This document shows, piece by piece, positions 10,153 through 22,007 of a stretch of 64,000 nucleotides of DNA. The stretch spans positions 62,001 to 126,000 of the forward strand of contig JARGXX010000073.1 of NCBI GenBank assembly GCA_030374765.1, read 5' to 3'. The translations under genes and the position numbers were made by a program. How positions within the stretch are numbered: the first letter of the stretch is position 1; the number at the start of each line of letters is the position of its first letter. This DNA is from Agarophyton chilense (lineage: Eukaryota > Rhodophyta > Florideophyceae > Gracilariales > Gracilariaceae). The notes beneath the pieces were generated by a model. It made no database searches. It saw nothing but the letters and a program-made list of their open reading frames with translations, and was not told the origin of the DNA.

Positions 10153-12986
10153 ATGTTTGGCGTAATGGCCGAACCCAACCTCCAATTGGAAGGCCAATCG
10201 ATACCCAGAACCTTGAAGGTGGAAGAGAAAACGTCACAACCAGCTCCGGTTTGTCATATGAAGTACAACAACTATAAAGTACGTGCTTCGATGTGTTTCT
10301 CCGATCGCCTTGCGGTTCCAGTGACCTGCGTGTTGGATACGGGAGCCGGCCCAAACGTCCTGAACTCCCGCGTCATACCTGAGGCGGTACTTCGGAACTT
10401 AAGCCGACCTCCCGACAACAACCCGCTGGTGGATGCAAATGAGCGCCCATTAAACCTTCGAGGTATTCTCACCACTGTGGTGCAGCTCGGACACCTCAAG
10501 GTAAGACTGCAATTCTTTGTGTTCGACCGTGTACCGACAGACTGCCTACTAGGTACGAACTTCATTGACAGAAATGTCAAAGCAATCCTTCCTGGTTCCC
10601 ATACCGTCGCCCTACGTTACGGGGGACGAATTGCCATTTTAGGTAATACGGAAACCAAACGGGGATGGTTCGACAAACCGAAGAAGACTATATCCACCGA
10701 AACTGTCTCCGACAAAGTGAGCATTACCAAACAGGTTGTTATCCCGCCAATGCACCAAATATTGGTACTGGTGTCGTGTGCGACCTCCGGGCTGGCCATA
10801 CTACAGAACAGTCCGAGGTTAGCACATCGACACCTCACCTTGATGGCCAACGGGATTTTCGACAACATCCCAAATCAACCCTTTCAGGTGTGTCTCAGCA
10901 AATTCAGCAGTCATGACGTGAAGTTGCCGAAAAATACCAATGTTTGCATCGCACTACCGGCACCACAATGGTTCTTCACCGTAGCTCACACTGATCTCGG
11001 CGAGGTCGCCTTCGGTAAGGAAGGGGGATGCGCAAATACGTCCACAACCACAAAGGTATCGATAAATACGAACTTGGAAGCAGAGCTTACCGATAAGGCA
11101 TCGGTAGACCAACAAGAGGAACCGGACCCTGAGAGGCAGTCGCAAGATACAGTCCAGATCGGTGAAGAAAACGACCAACTGCGGGGCCGTATTATCGACC
11201 TTCTGGAGGAGTTCGAAACCATGTGGTCAGGCAATCTGGGCCTAATTAAGGCCACACAGCATCGTATCGAGCTCCTCCCTGACTTGAAGCCGATTTATCA
11301 GCAACCATACCGTGCAGGTCCGAAGGCGAGAGAAATAGAACTCAAAGAAGTGGAGTGAATGCTCCAAGAAGGTGTAATTGAACCAGCCAACTCAGATTGA
11401 GCTAGTCCCGTGTTTCTGGTTCAGAAGAAAGGGGATAACCGTATGAGGTTTTCTGTGGACTATAGGAGGCTCAATAGTTTGACCATCAGGGATTCGTACC
11501 CGATACCTAGAATGGATGAGTGCATCGACTCCTTGGGAGATGCGCAGATATTTACCACGTTGGATGCCAATTGTGGTTATTGGCAGGGCAGGTACCCGTA
11601 GGTGAGGAGTATCGAGACAAAACGACCTTCACGTGCCATGCAGGTTTGTTTCGCTTCACGCGGATGCCATTCGGGTTGCGCAATGCTCCAGCCACCTTTC
11701 AAAGGGCGCTGGACATCATCCTTTCGAAGGTTAAGTGGACAACCGCCTTGGTGTACATCGATGATGTAATCATCTACTCCAGATTTGTAGAAGAGCATTT
11801 TTCTGACGTGCGATCCGTACTAACCCTCTTAGCTGAGGCGGGGATGACGCTGAAGCTACGCAAATGCGTCTTCTTTACCAGAACGGTGGAATACCTGGGA
11901 CACATCATAGGCCCGGGTACCCTAGAGGTTGCGCCGAGCAACATTAGAGCCGTACAGGAGGTCAAGTTGCCACGATCCCAGACAGACGTACGATCCTTTA
12001 TAGGTTTATGTAACGTCTATCGTGGCTTCGTGAAGGGATTCGCGAAAATAGCGGCTCCCCTCAACAAAAAGCTCCAGAAAGGTGAACCTGAACAGTTTGA
12101 GAATCTATCGAACGACGAAATGGATACCTTTTAGGAATTGGAACGAGCGCTGTTGTCGCCGCCAATCTTAGCGTTACCGAAAACCGGTCTACCGTACACG
12201 CTGGATACGGATGCATCCCATGCCCAAATTGGTTCTTGTCTCATGCAGGAGCAGCACAACGAAGACAAATTACCTATAGGGTACTGGAGCCGCGCTATGA
12301 ATGAGACGGTGCAGAACTACACGGTAACCGAGAAGGAATGTCTAGGAGTAGTGTGGAGCATGTTGATGCTCCGTCCATACCTTTATGGTGAGCGCTTTAC
12401 GTTGCCCACGGACCACAACGCCTTAAGGTTGATCCTCGGACTCACAGATGCGTCTGATAGACTTGGCTGTTGGAGGTTGAGACTGTCGGAGTTTGAATAT
12501 GACGTACAGTACCGTCCAGATATCAAGCACTACATCGCTGTTGCTATGTCACGCTTAAATACCTCAGGGTTAGAGACAGAACCTGTGGACGATGATATCC
12601 CTTGCTTGTTGGTTTCATCAAACCAAAATGGTACCGGCGAACACCTAGAAGGATGTTGGGACATCCCTGAAGAAGGTGCTTTGCGGAACACCGACATGGC
12701 AACGCAGATACTGACCCTAGAGGAAACGAACGTCATGCCCGTAACCCGAAAGGAGTTCCTACGAGAACAGGCCCAGGATGCGTACTGCAGAACCCTGGCT
12801 GACCAAATTGATTTCAAGGGATCACCGTTCGATGTGGACCACAATGGGTACATCGTGAGAAGGTCAACCTTGGATGGTAGCCTTGAAAAGGTGGTTCCGA
12901 AGGCACTGCGTCCGAGAGTCTTGTATCTCGCGCACTACCCGCGACTATCGGGACACCTTGGTGCCATCAGGATGTATTGCACCTAA
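10153..12986 (+). pseudogene. Gypsy pol: protease, RT, RNase H, start of integrase
   Basis: Domains in order: aspartic protease with D-T-G-A-G-P-N-V-L at about 10340 and D-C-L-L-G-T-N-F-I at 10540; reverse transcriptase from about 11280, with V-D-Y-R-R-L-N, T-L-D-A-N-C-G-Y-W-Q, M-P-F-G-L-R-N-A-P-A-T-F and the catalytic Y-I-D-D at 11755; RNase H from 12180 with T-L-D-T-D-A-S-H, E-K-E-C-L and T-D-H-N-A-L; then an integrase zinc finger of which only the H-Y-P-x(4)-G-H half remains. Stops are at 11356 (TGA), 11398 (TGA, at the W of the usual W-A-S-P), 12132 (TAG) and 12984 (TAA), and there is a frameshift near 11595. The DDE core of the integrase is missing. Confidence 0.85.
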
Positions 12987-14467
12987 CAGTGGAAGCTCCC
13001 GACACGGATCCCACACAAGAAGCTCCCAACTCGGAACACATGAACCCTCGAGGTGGCGTTCCCCCGAAAGATCAGGACCAAACCTCAGAGAAAATTTCCC
13101 GTTGACCGTCTTGTGAACCACACGCGAACCTATATTGGTCTGAAGTACACCGTCATGTGCTACGAAAAGGGCCCAGAAGGGGACATTCTCGAACCCCCAG
13201 CCGCAATACCCCCACTCTTCCGTATCAGGTATTGGTGCCGTCGCAAGGAGCCGATGCCTGCAGACGGCAAACCTTAGACCTTCGTGGTACTCAGGCCTAA
13301 GGAAGAGGGAGAAAAGACGTCGTTTTCCGCAGAAGGTGGACGCATATGCGTGTCAGATTACCTACAAGGGAGGGTACGAAAGAACAACCAAATGTAACAG
13401 TCGAGGAGACAAGAAGAGAAAACAATTTACTTTAAAAAGGCCCTGTCGGCTTAGGAGCCGTGGAATCAGGAGGACCCGTGTTATGGACTACCCACGGAGG
13501 GAAACTTGCCGAAATGCTAGGAGGCATCGACCTTTGAGGTATCGTGGAACAAGACCAATCTGACCTTAAAGGCATAACTGAAGGGGCAGCAATCCCCTCA
13601 GAATATCCGACTTCTTCAACCCCAATGGTAACCGGCATCTCACGTCTCTCGAGCGCTGGTGCTGCTTGTGGGGACGACCCACCCCTTCGGGGTATCGGTG
13701 ACGAATACACGATGCGGCGCGAGGTGCACCAACGTGGTACCGAATGGGTTCGAACGCGTGCGCGGAGGCGGCGCGATCCTGTCATTGACTTGAGGGTAAA
13801 CCGGAATGCAAAACCGGAAAAAGGTCGCGTAATTACCGACGGAGCCGCTCAACACCAATAAGGTCTCACAACCGGAAGCTTCCACCACCGACCCAGGCCA
13901 ACAACTCAATGGTTGTATCGACGCAGGCTCAGGCCCCACCGGCGCCAAGAGTCAATCCTTACGAGGTAGACGAAACCTGAAAGGTCGAGAAGCCAGGAAA
14001 CCTTCAGGGAAAAGCCGGACAAACGGTTACGGTCGCGACGCCGCCAATTAAGGCCAGCACTACCTGAAGGGGTTTCGAGCCGCGGGAACGACCAGGCGGG
14101 ACGTCGCTACGCAGGGACCAAGGAAGGAACTGAAGTTTGAGTAACCGGAAAAAAAGGAGACACCAACTTGGTAAGAAAGGGGGGCTATGCGGAAGCAGAA
14201 TCGCAAGCAAGTAGGGCCGCTACCGAAACGGTGTCCGCAAGCGCGCTATTTACACTGCATCGCCTTCATAACAGTCCCTACCTGAAGGGTTGTCGCTCAA
14301 TTCTTGCGCCGACGTCGCCGCGCGCCCTCCCCAACCGATACTGGCGCCAAGTTCTGAACCTCAAGGGATGGCGCGCCGCGCGCAGACACCACTCCGATGC
14401 CCGCGCCGCTGTCGCTCGCTACAACTCCATGGGTTGATGGAAGGAGACACGGGGCGTGCCTCACGGT
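12987..14467 (+). other. 3' part of the Gypsy interior, integrase core deleted
   Basis: A short frame at 13053-13277 (P-R-K-I-R-T-K-P-Q-R-K-F-P-V-D-R-L, then Y-T-V-M-C-Y-E-K-G-P-E-G-D) could be the C-terminal end of integrase or a chromodomain-like tail. From 13280 on, only short, stop-rich, Pro/Arg-rich frames are present. No LTR, no tRNA-like sequence and no second ORF are recognised. Confidence 0.5.
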
Positions 14468-14477
14468 AGGAAGGGGG
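14468..14477 (+). other. Polypurine tract of the Gypsy element
   Basis: AGGAAGGGGG ends two bases before the 3' LTR, the expected place and composition for the plus-strand primer of an LTR retrotransposon. Confidence 0.8.
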
Positions 14478-14479
14478 TC

Positions 14480-14990
14480 TGTTGTGTTGTGGCAGAAGGT
14501 CTGACCTTTGAGGTTGTCAATATACTGCACTGCCCCTGTAGGTGATGGGTGCTAGGAATCATCGGCCATGCAGCTCCGAGCGAGCTACCATCTAGATGTT
14601 GTCAGCCACATGTAGTGTTGACATGTACCTTCTGGTTAAGTAATTGTTAGTAATAGAAATTGTAATTATATGTATTTTAGTACAGTAGTTGAGTGGCCAC
14701 CTGGCTCTGTAGCCAGTGTTGGCCCGGTCTCTGACACTAGGTCAGAGACCGTGCCTTGCTGGCACATCCCGGGTGATCTGGAGAGTGCAGTCCACTGCAT
14801 ATAGGGAACTGCAACTCCCTCATCCTAATCTGATAAAGACAGGCACCACTTGCGTCACGACAATATCTTTTAGTTCATCGTTTCTCAACTACCACACAGG
14901 CTTTCCCGCGCGTCGACGCCTACCATCGTTCACCTACACGGTATAGGCTAGTGGCCCCGCCGTTTGCCCCTGCGGGTTTTCAAGGTGCCC
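14480..14990 (+). repeat. 3' LTR of the Gypsy element
   Basis: Same length (511 bp) as 7209-7719, beginning TGTTGTGTTGTGGCAGAAG and ending GGTGCCC. It is followed directly by the RNase H coding sequence of a minus-strand retroelement. Confidence 0.88.
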
Positions 14991-16150
14991 AACGCGCCTG
15001 CAGATCCTGTTAAAGCTTCGCTTACTGCTAAGTCCCTTTAACAAAGCTCCGAGATGTGACTGGTTATCAATAAACAAAATTTTCCGTGTTTGATAATTAC
15101 TCCTATTTCGAAGAAGCCAAAGCAGACCAAGAATGACTGCTTAGCCCTCTAAAATGTGTATCGGGTGTTTTTTCTTCCAAAGATGTCGTATCGCAGTTTT
15201 CCACTCCTGGTCTTCAATCCATTCAATCCGATCTGATCCTTCTCAAATTTTCAAAGGATCTCTGCACTCGGTATAAACCACTCCTCCACCAATTAAGCTT
15301 GCGTCTGTACAAATGATTGTTGTGTTGAACGGCGTAGAAATATTAATCCGGATCAACGGTGCTAGTTTTAAAATTAATTCCAGTTCCTTCCGGCTAACTA
15401 CGTTGCCGCCAACATATTCTTTGGGGGAGGACGTAATGGAATATATTCTTTCGAAGACCGAAAAGAGCGGCTTCCTTAAGAGCATAAACCACGCCCATTT
15501 TCCAAGTATGCTTTGTACTCTTTGCCCCTTCTATTTCTTCTTTTTCAGCATGTTTTCAATAATTGTTATCAGCGTTCTCATTATTTTCCGCTTTGGCATC
15601 AATATGCCATTTTTTCCGACTTCAATTCCCAAGACTTCTGTACTTCCTTCTTCTGCAGGCCATGATATTTTTGTCGTCTGCGAAGGCGAAGAGCTACGCT
15701 CAGACTCCTTTATCACAGCCCGCAGATTTCTTTCCGACATCTCTTTGTTTGTTCCAAACGAAAAATAATCGTCCACGTAAGCTCCGGTTTTATATTCGCC
15801 AACGGAAATTGAATCCGTTACCCAGTCGTCTATGGAGAGCTTAGCACGAGCTAAGATGTCTAAAGGGATTTTCTGAGCCAAAAAGACGGAGTGTGACAAC
15901 CCCATAGGCATTGAGAACATGACAGGGAATAATTTTTTCCGTTCGACTTCGATTGGTGGCAAACCAAAATATGTATTCATCCATTCCGGTAATCTCATTC
16001 GATGATATTGGTTGTCCATGTCTGACTTCCCAACATAAAGCGCTCGTCCTGCCGGGATGTGTTATCTCGCTAGATGCCCTGGACTAGGAAGTTCGATTTT
16101 TGGTGGGTCGGTAAATTGAAGATTAGCGTTCCGGGCGTTGATTAAGAGCC
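14991..16150 (-). pseudogene. Reverse transcriptase and RNase H of an unclassified (possibly DIRS-like) retroelement
   Basis: On the minus strand, fingers-like Q-R-L-L-I-N-A-R-N-A-N appears just above 16020, then M-D-N-Q-Y-H-R-M-R-L-P-E-W-M with Y-F-G-L-P (motif A), M-P-M-G-L-S-H-S-V-F-L-A-Q-K (motif B) and the catalytic Y-V-D-D-Y-F. RNase H follows: C-T-D-A-S-L-I-G-G-G, then H-I-L-E-G and F-I-D-N-Q-S-H-L-G-A-L with the three acids D, E, D in order. Frameshifts and stops (for example TAA after the L-E-G) break it. The D-N-x-x-H-R / W-M-x-x-Y-F-G-L-P pattern recalls RTs of DIRS-type or algal/dinoflagellate elements rather than Copia or Gypsy. Whatever followed RNase H has been removed at the Gypsy LTR boundary. 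Confidence 0.72.
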
Positions 16151-16801
16151 TTTGATTTACCTCTTTTTTTAGGGACCGCAAAAACACCATTCACAACTTT
16201 CGGGTGTCTTTCCCTCAGATCTACTAACCCGCCTTACACCAGTTTCCTAATCAGTGCACTGTAACCTTTCGCCTTCACTCCACAAAACGGCTTCTTAGCT
16301 CCTTTCACCTCTTCATCTTCTCGAATAGTTTTTCTAGTCTTAAATAGTAGCTGTATATCCCCTAAGATAATATCAGCCGAGGATGCCAGACCATTTTCTG
16401 GAAATGATACTCGGTCCGGATTCAGCCAGACCCATTAGTGTGGGTCACTGTATTCGAAAGTAGAATCAGCCTCTCCTACGGACTCCTCCGCAACGAAATA
16501 ATTTCGGCGGTATGAATTCTTCCCGATGCCTTGCAAGATATTGCTCTCCAGGCTTTAGACAGCGTTTCTCTCTTGTACCGGTAGAATGGGGTAGACATGC
16601 CCGGCATACAAGCAATGAAGCCCAATTCGAAGTCCCTCAAGTATACTTTTAACTTTCTTCTTGCGTCTCCACTTTTGTCGTTGTCGTGCGCTTGCTTTCT
16701 TTGTACCTCCGTCCTGTATATCATACGACCCTGACAAAGGAGGCACTTCCAGCATCCCCGTCGAATTAAAAATTGTCGTTGTTGTTGACGTTGTTTTTAT
16801 A

Positions 16802-17697
16802 TTAATCGTTCCCGTCTCCTTGCTTGTGCAAGGCAAACTTACCCTTCTTAAACTCCTTACGAAGTTTCGCCGACTTGTGAAGCTTTCGATTCATTGACTC
16901 GCTTATCAAATCCTCGTGCTCTTTTTCGAGTTCTATGTCCGTTTCCCAGTTGCCAGTCTTATCAAACATTGTCACTGCAGCCAACCTACGAATTGCCAAC
17001 TCCACTGCCAGCTCATTTTTAGCGCGCATAACGCCCAACGAGCTGATGAGGCAGTCAATAACCCGAGCTAGTGTTGCAGCTTCCCGACGCTTCCGAGTGC
17101 CTGTCAAATGACGAGCTTCAACCCACGCAAAGACAGTCAGATAATTCGTCAGGGCTTTGCGGAGCATATCTTCCCCTTTAAGACTGTCAACCGAAACATA
17201 ATGTTCAGGGAACGGTTTGCTAGCAAAAGCAACCCAGATCTTCTTGTTCGCCTTCTGTCGCTTCGGATTCAAAGCCTTCTTCGCAAGGCCCCAAATTCTC
17301 TCATCTCCATCGTCGGACTCCGAGCCAGAGTCATTGCCGGAATCGACAATAACCCCTTCGATTGCCTGTCTGATGTCGACAAGAAAACCCTCCCCCTTTT
17401 GATTTCTTTTTTGCACTCTTCCGCGACTCCTTCAATTCCTTAATGTCTTTATTCATGCGTTTCTGCGCCTTCTCCAACCCCTCCATGAGAGAAAGAATTT
17501 TCTGCATTTCCCTGGTGGCGCGTAGTAGCCTCTTCCTCTGAGTCAGATTTCGGAGCGGACTCGGACTCGTATTCACTCGAGGATTCACCCTCTTTGCCCC
17601 CCATCACGCATTTAGAACGCCCTCGAGGTTTTTGATCCGAGACGGTTACAACTCGAGTACTCGCTGTAGTATCCGCTCTAACGGAGAGAGCAGACAC
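16802..17697 (-). pseudogene. Gag-like ORF of the same retroelement, frameshifted
   Basis: Three overlapping minus-strand frames join into one decayed protein: an acidic Ser/Glu-rich N-terminus (17697-17530), a coiled-coil-like stretch with repeated Lys/Glu/Met (17530-17410), and a 200-codon frame from 17416 with I-V-D-S-G-N-D-S-G-S and a helical, basic C-terminal half. No zinc knuckle is seen. Position upstream of the RT on the same strand supports a Gag role; sequence alone does not prove it. Confidence 0.5.
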
Positions 17698-18507
17698 CTG
17701 CGACAGCGTTCGGACTGCCGATGGGTCGCTTTCGGCGAAGTAAAAGGGGTGGTAGAGTTACAACACCAGCGAGCTGGAAGTGGGGTGTAAGGCCACTACT
17801 CGCCAGCGAGGGTGAACAGTGCAACTGTAAAACTTTGATGGGACGTAGGTATGAGACGGCTCGTGAAGTGGTTGGGGGCTGAATATCTATTATAACTCGT
17901 CTGGATCTCCGGTTAAGGAATCCTAAGCGAGGAACAGAATAGTCATGATGCCCATGTTGTCTCCTATACTTGGAGTTGGCGCTCACCTCTGGTGCACTAT
18001 ATACTGTGTGCCCGGGTGAGTGCCCCAATAAATATATAAAAAATACCCAGTGGTCAGCCACTTAGCCAAACCACTGTATGGGTGTGGTCCCTAATGGACG
18101 TCTAGCTACAAAGGGTAGTAAAACCTGCCACGTGGATCGCCACTACATGCGCCATTGCAAGCCAGTCCACTCGTAATACCACCTGTTCCACTAATGTACC
18201 CTGCCTCCTGGCATCTTACGCGGTGTGCCGTTTCATATCACAAGTTTGATGACATCACTCACTTATGAGTTCCAACCGCCACTTCGCGAAAAACCAACCT
18301 ATCGGATTTTCCGACATATGTAGAATACTACACTCGCTACTCCTTTAGAAGACCCCACTTTTGACGCACTCCCTCCGACACTTAGTGGGTATGTTTTACC
18401 TTCCATGCAATGAAATAAGACTTCTGTCTCGCCCTCTTTAGGGATCCCCGGGATCTCATTCCTAATTACAAGAAGCAGACCATTTTTGCTCTGTGACTTT
18501 TCTCCAA
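17698..18507. other. Leader region between the repeat and the Gag-like frame
   Basis: On the minus strand this is the stretch between the 870-bp repeat and the Gag-like frame. No frame longer than about 130 codons, and none with motifs. It is not shared with the copy of the repeat at 57412. Confidence 0.4.
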
Positions 18508-19380
18508 GGTATGTAGGACAACGCTTGGAGCGGAGACACCACGAAGATGTTCGGGATCTTCCTCTCTTGAGAGACACGCCTCAGGCGGAGGAGACGCGTC
18601 CCAGCGGAGCACAGAAACAGAGCCACTCTGGAAAGGCACGACGAAGTCGGGTGTAAGACCGAGGCCAATCCGGCGGGATATTTTAGGTGAGCACGGCACA
18701 GTCCGGGGTGTGACCAATCCTAGGCGGGGCGGTACCACGGCGATTTTCGGAAAAGGAGCGAGGAAACACTGGTATGAGGTGGACGAGCGGGGTGAGTGGT
18801 GCGGCCACTGACGAGAGCCAAAAAGGAGAACGAGAGAAAAACGGGGGTGAAACCCTATACAGGTGCGAGACTACGACAAGTGTCAGCGATTAAATATGAA
18901 CCCACGGTGGTGGTAGAACTCTGGTCGACAGAGGGGTGGAAGAACTAACGTGCGACGGGCGCTCACGCAGTATGCGGTGAAGACGCGCCGAAGGCGAAAA
19001 GTTCAGAGCCAAGACTCCCTCCTTGGTCTCCCAAGAGGGTGTTTACTGGGGAGCATTGCTCAACCTCCTAATTAGTGTGGCGCGCGGCCCCTGACAGTGG
19101 GCGCGCGCCCGAAGAATAGACACTAAATAGCGATAGCGTAGCTAAAAAAATACTAAAAAAAAATAAATAATACTAACCATTAGGTACAGTCCGGGCCACG
19201 TGTGGCACGCCTTGTAATCGAGCGTTGGCATCCGTGAAGTCCATGTGTTCTACCAGTGTGTACTTCCAGTCCTAACAGGACGTCAGCACGCAATAGCGGT
19301 ATAGCTTGTCATAGACCAAGCTAGTCCTCAAGCGAGCGAACTTCCTAAGTCCTGCGAAGAAACACCCTTTTAGGGCATTT
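18508..19380 (-). repeat. 870-bp dispersed repeat, copy A (inverted relative to 57412-58289)
   Basis: Read on the minus strand it matches 57412-58289 over the whole length with scattered substitutions. A GC-rich palindrome GGGCGCGCGCCC (19099-19110) followed by a second GC-rich arm is conserved in both copies. It lies immediately upstream of the minus-strand Gag/RT element, so it is probably that element's terminal repeat or 5' region. Confidence 0.8.
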
Positions 19381-20914
19381 TAATTCAAGGTAAACTGAAA
19401 ACCTACCCCAAAAAGCTTCTCTTACAATGCCCAAGGCATCTTCCACCATGCCCTCTATTTTCTGCCCGAGAGCCCTGCAGTTGAAAGTTTTATTCGTGGC
19501 AGGTCCATCACCTCTAAGGACGGTCAACCCATTCCGTCCTCGGGACTACTTTAAACCGTAGTGCAGTCTTGCGCTTTAAAGAGGGCTGCTCCTGGCTGAG
19601 CGCACGACCTAAATAGGTCCAGCCGTTACCAGACCCCCATACAAGTGGAACTAAGTCTGAGTATCGTATCCGCCAGGTCCCTGAGATTCGTGCCTCGACA
19701 ACACTACCCACAGCTACTACTTGACAGACCTTGGTGCTTTAAGCACCTCTGCCCTGCGTCATTACACAGGGCCCATGGTACCAAAAAAATTTGAACAATT
19801 GTTCTTGAGAAAATACTTCAAAACCCAAACACCAATATCGCATAAAACCGTTAATTTCGATATACAACTTCAAAACCCCTTATAAGACTGGATTAAAAAA
19901 CGCACAGAACCCCCAGCCAGATACGACTTTCACGCGACCTCCCGGATTTAACTGACGATAAACTTCAGCACGTGAGAAAACCCCTGGTCATCCAATTAAG
20001 GAAAGACCTTAAATAATTCTGTTTCCGGACTCTAACATAAGCAACGCCAGTAAAGCTCAATGGACAACAACCCATACTGGAATTCACTTAAGCTCTGCAT
20101 TTCGTCGAACCTAGCCTTAAAAAAAATAATTCTCACCAGCATACCGCCACGCCTGGCCTTTGAATACCGATAATTTAATTTTCTCAGAAAATTGAAACAA
20201 ACTCCAAGAATTCTGAAAAAACACACCAACATAAAATGGATAACTGGCCTACGGAGGCCTGACCACTTCCGTCTCCAACAGGGATCCCTCCCTGACTTAC
20301 TCCGTTAGCCAGCTTACGATGCCGAGTCAACACCACGAGGAGGTGGAGTAAACCTTTAGTCGACCAAACGCAGAGGCGTCAATTTTCCGTCAAGTCTCCG
20401 GAAATAATAATCCCTACGAAGGCTTTGAATTAAAACTTTTCATTGCTGCATCTCACTATACTACATTTTGAATCGATTAACAGACCATATCTCTGGAGGG
20501 TTTTTATGTAGTGTTTCGTTAGAGCTGTAAGTTTTGGACTGTGAGTAAAGCACAAAAAAGGTTCGAACTCTGTTTGATGGAGTGCTCCATTTTAGGCAAC
20601 AGTATTTTTTGCACCATATTGGGTTGAATTTATTGCTGGAATATTAAAAGATGCGAACATGATTTTGTGCATTGTTTGGTGTTGAAAAGGTTGGATGTAG
20701 AAGTTGGGATCAGGATCGCTTTTGTGGGAGAGTAGGTAAAGATGAGCCCGTTATATTGAAAACGAGATTCATTTTAGGTGTCAGAGATCCATTTTCACAA
20801 TATTCGAAAGGAAAAGAGTATTGTTAAAACTGACCCTATGTTCCAACTTACACTGGTCTGGAACGGTACCTCGTACAAAATGTGCCGTTTTTACGCAGGC
20901 CAAATATGCTTCTA
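19381..20914. other. Region without recognisable genes
   Basis: Short stop-rich frames only, the longest about 66 codons. The left part (19381-20400) is close to the unclassified retroelement and the right part is A+T-rich. I see no LTR, TIR or gene. Confidence 0.5.
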
Positions 20915-20919
20915 AAATC
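20915..20919. repeat. Target-site duplication (AAATC), left copy
   Basis: AAATC immediately precedes the 5' LTR and is repeated at 25342-25346 immediately after the 3' LTR. A 5-bp duplication is usual for Copia integrases. Confidence 0.82.
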
Positions 20920-21010
20920 TGTCAAACAGCATTACAGTAACGAAACAGTACTAGAGCGAAGCGACGACGACGACGAAGTAAAAGTGGGGAGTCAGTGCCA
21001 TTCACTCACA
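20920..21010 (+). repeat. 5' LTR of Copia element 1
   Basis: Starts TGTCAAACAGCATTACAG and ends TTCACTCACA; includes a GCGACGACGACGACGAAG run. It is 91 bp long. Confidence 0.9.
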
Positions 21011-21021
21011 GGTTATGGGCC
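21011..21021 (+). other. Primer-binding site of Copia element 1 (half initiator-tRNA type)
   Basis: GGTTATGGGCC directly follows the LTR. It matches the anticodon-loop region of eukaryotic initiator methionine tRNA rather than its 3' end, as known for Drosophila copia and yeast Ty5, which prime from a cleaved tRNA half. Confidence 0.75.
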
Positions 21022-21233
21022 TCACGCAGACCAACACCCCACCCCAAAACAGCCCCACGACACACCCGAACCCTCGCCTTGCGCGGCGACAAGGGTGCGA
21101 AATACGCCTCGACCCCAACATACAAGAACTATACCACAACGCACTCATATCACAAAACGACAGACACATCCCGCACAACACCACACAACACCCCATTCCC
21201 ACCATCCACCACAACGACCCCACCTCCAACACA

Positions 21234-22007
21234 ATGGACCCCGACAAAGCACCTCGAATCCCGGCACTCGACACCACGAACTACGCGCTTTGGTATCTCG
21301 CAATGAAGACCTACGCCGCCACCATCGATTCACTCGCACATATACAAGGAAACCCACCACCCCCACCAGACCCAGCAGACAGGAAAACCTACGACACAAA
21401 GAAAAACCGAGTCCTCTCCGCAGTTCTCAGTAGCGTCTCGATCGACATATTAGGACTCTTGCTCGTCCCCGACGACGACCCCACCCCATATGACCTTATC
21501 CAAAAGGTCCTCAAACACATAAACGAATCTACAAAAGAGGACCACCGCTTTCTCAAGACCGAGGCAGAGAGCATAGAACTGGAAGACATCTCGAAAATCG
21601 ACGAATACCTCAAACAGCATCTCTCCGTACGCCGGAAAATGGTAGCGGCCCAATACCCGAACATAACAGACGAAGACAGCTCAATTGACTTTATCATCAC
21701 AGGACTCAAGAAACACGCTACTTTCACCCCGATCCTTGGTCACATTTTCTGCAACAAACCTACCACAATTCGCAACTTCACCAGAGTATTCAAATCATTG
21801 AACAACCTTTACCAGCCTTCCACCGCGGGCCCCGCCCCAAATACAACCACGCCACGCTTCACCGGGGATTATGGTACGCCCAACATCAGATACACGCAGC
21901 TACCCAACTTCCGCAGGACATCATACCCAACTCGACGCATCCCCTACAACCAACTCTGTACCTACCATAAGAGCTTGGGAGTACGGTGCAATCACACGGA
22001 TGCATAG
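21234..22007 (+). pseudogene. Copia element 1 Gag region
   Basis: The ATG at 21234 starts the family frame (N-terminus with D-T-T-N-Y-A-L-W-Y-L-A-M-K, the usual L-x-x-x-N-Y-x-x-W Gag start). It is followed by a UBN2-type helical core and a basic tail with a C-x(2)-H-x(8)-H zinc-binding-like motif where the last Cys falls beyond the TAG at 22005. Apart from this stop the frame continues into the protease. Confidence 0.82.

Larger units (their letters stand above)
7209..14990 (+). mobile_element. Ty3/Gypsy LTR retrotransposon, decayed (7.8 kb)
   Basis: Two direct repeats of 511 bp flank a gag-pol region with Ty3/Gypsy order (Gag, aspartic protease, RT, RNase H, start of integrase). By eye the LTRs differ at about 30-40 positions, so the insertion is old. 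No target-site duplication is visible: the left flank is a Copia relic, and the right flank is the RNase H of another retroelement read on the minus strand, cut exactly at 14990. Several stop codons, at least two frameshifts and the loss of the integrase core make it non-autonomous. Confidence 0.9.

Noticed and set aside
18462-18738. Overlapping frames at the end of the 870-bp repeat that also occur in copy B
   Set aside because: They persist because the DNA is a repeat; copies differ by substitutions without any codon-position preference that I can see, and no motif is present.
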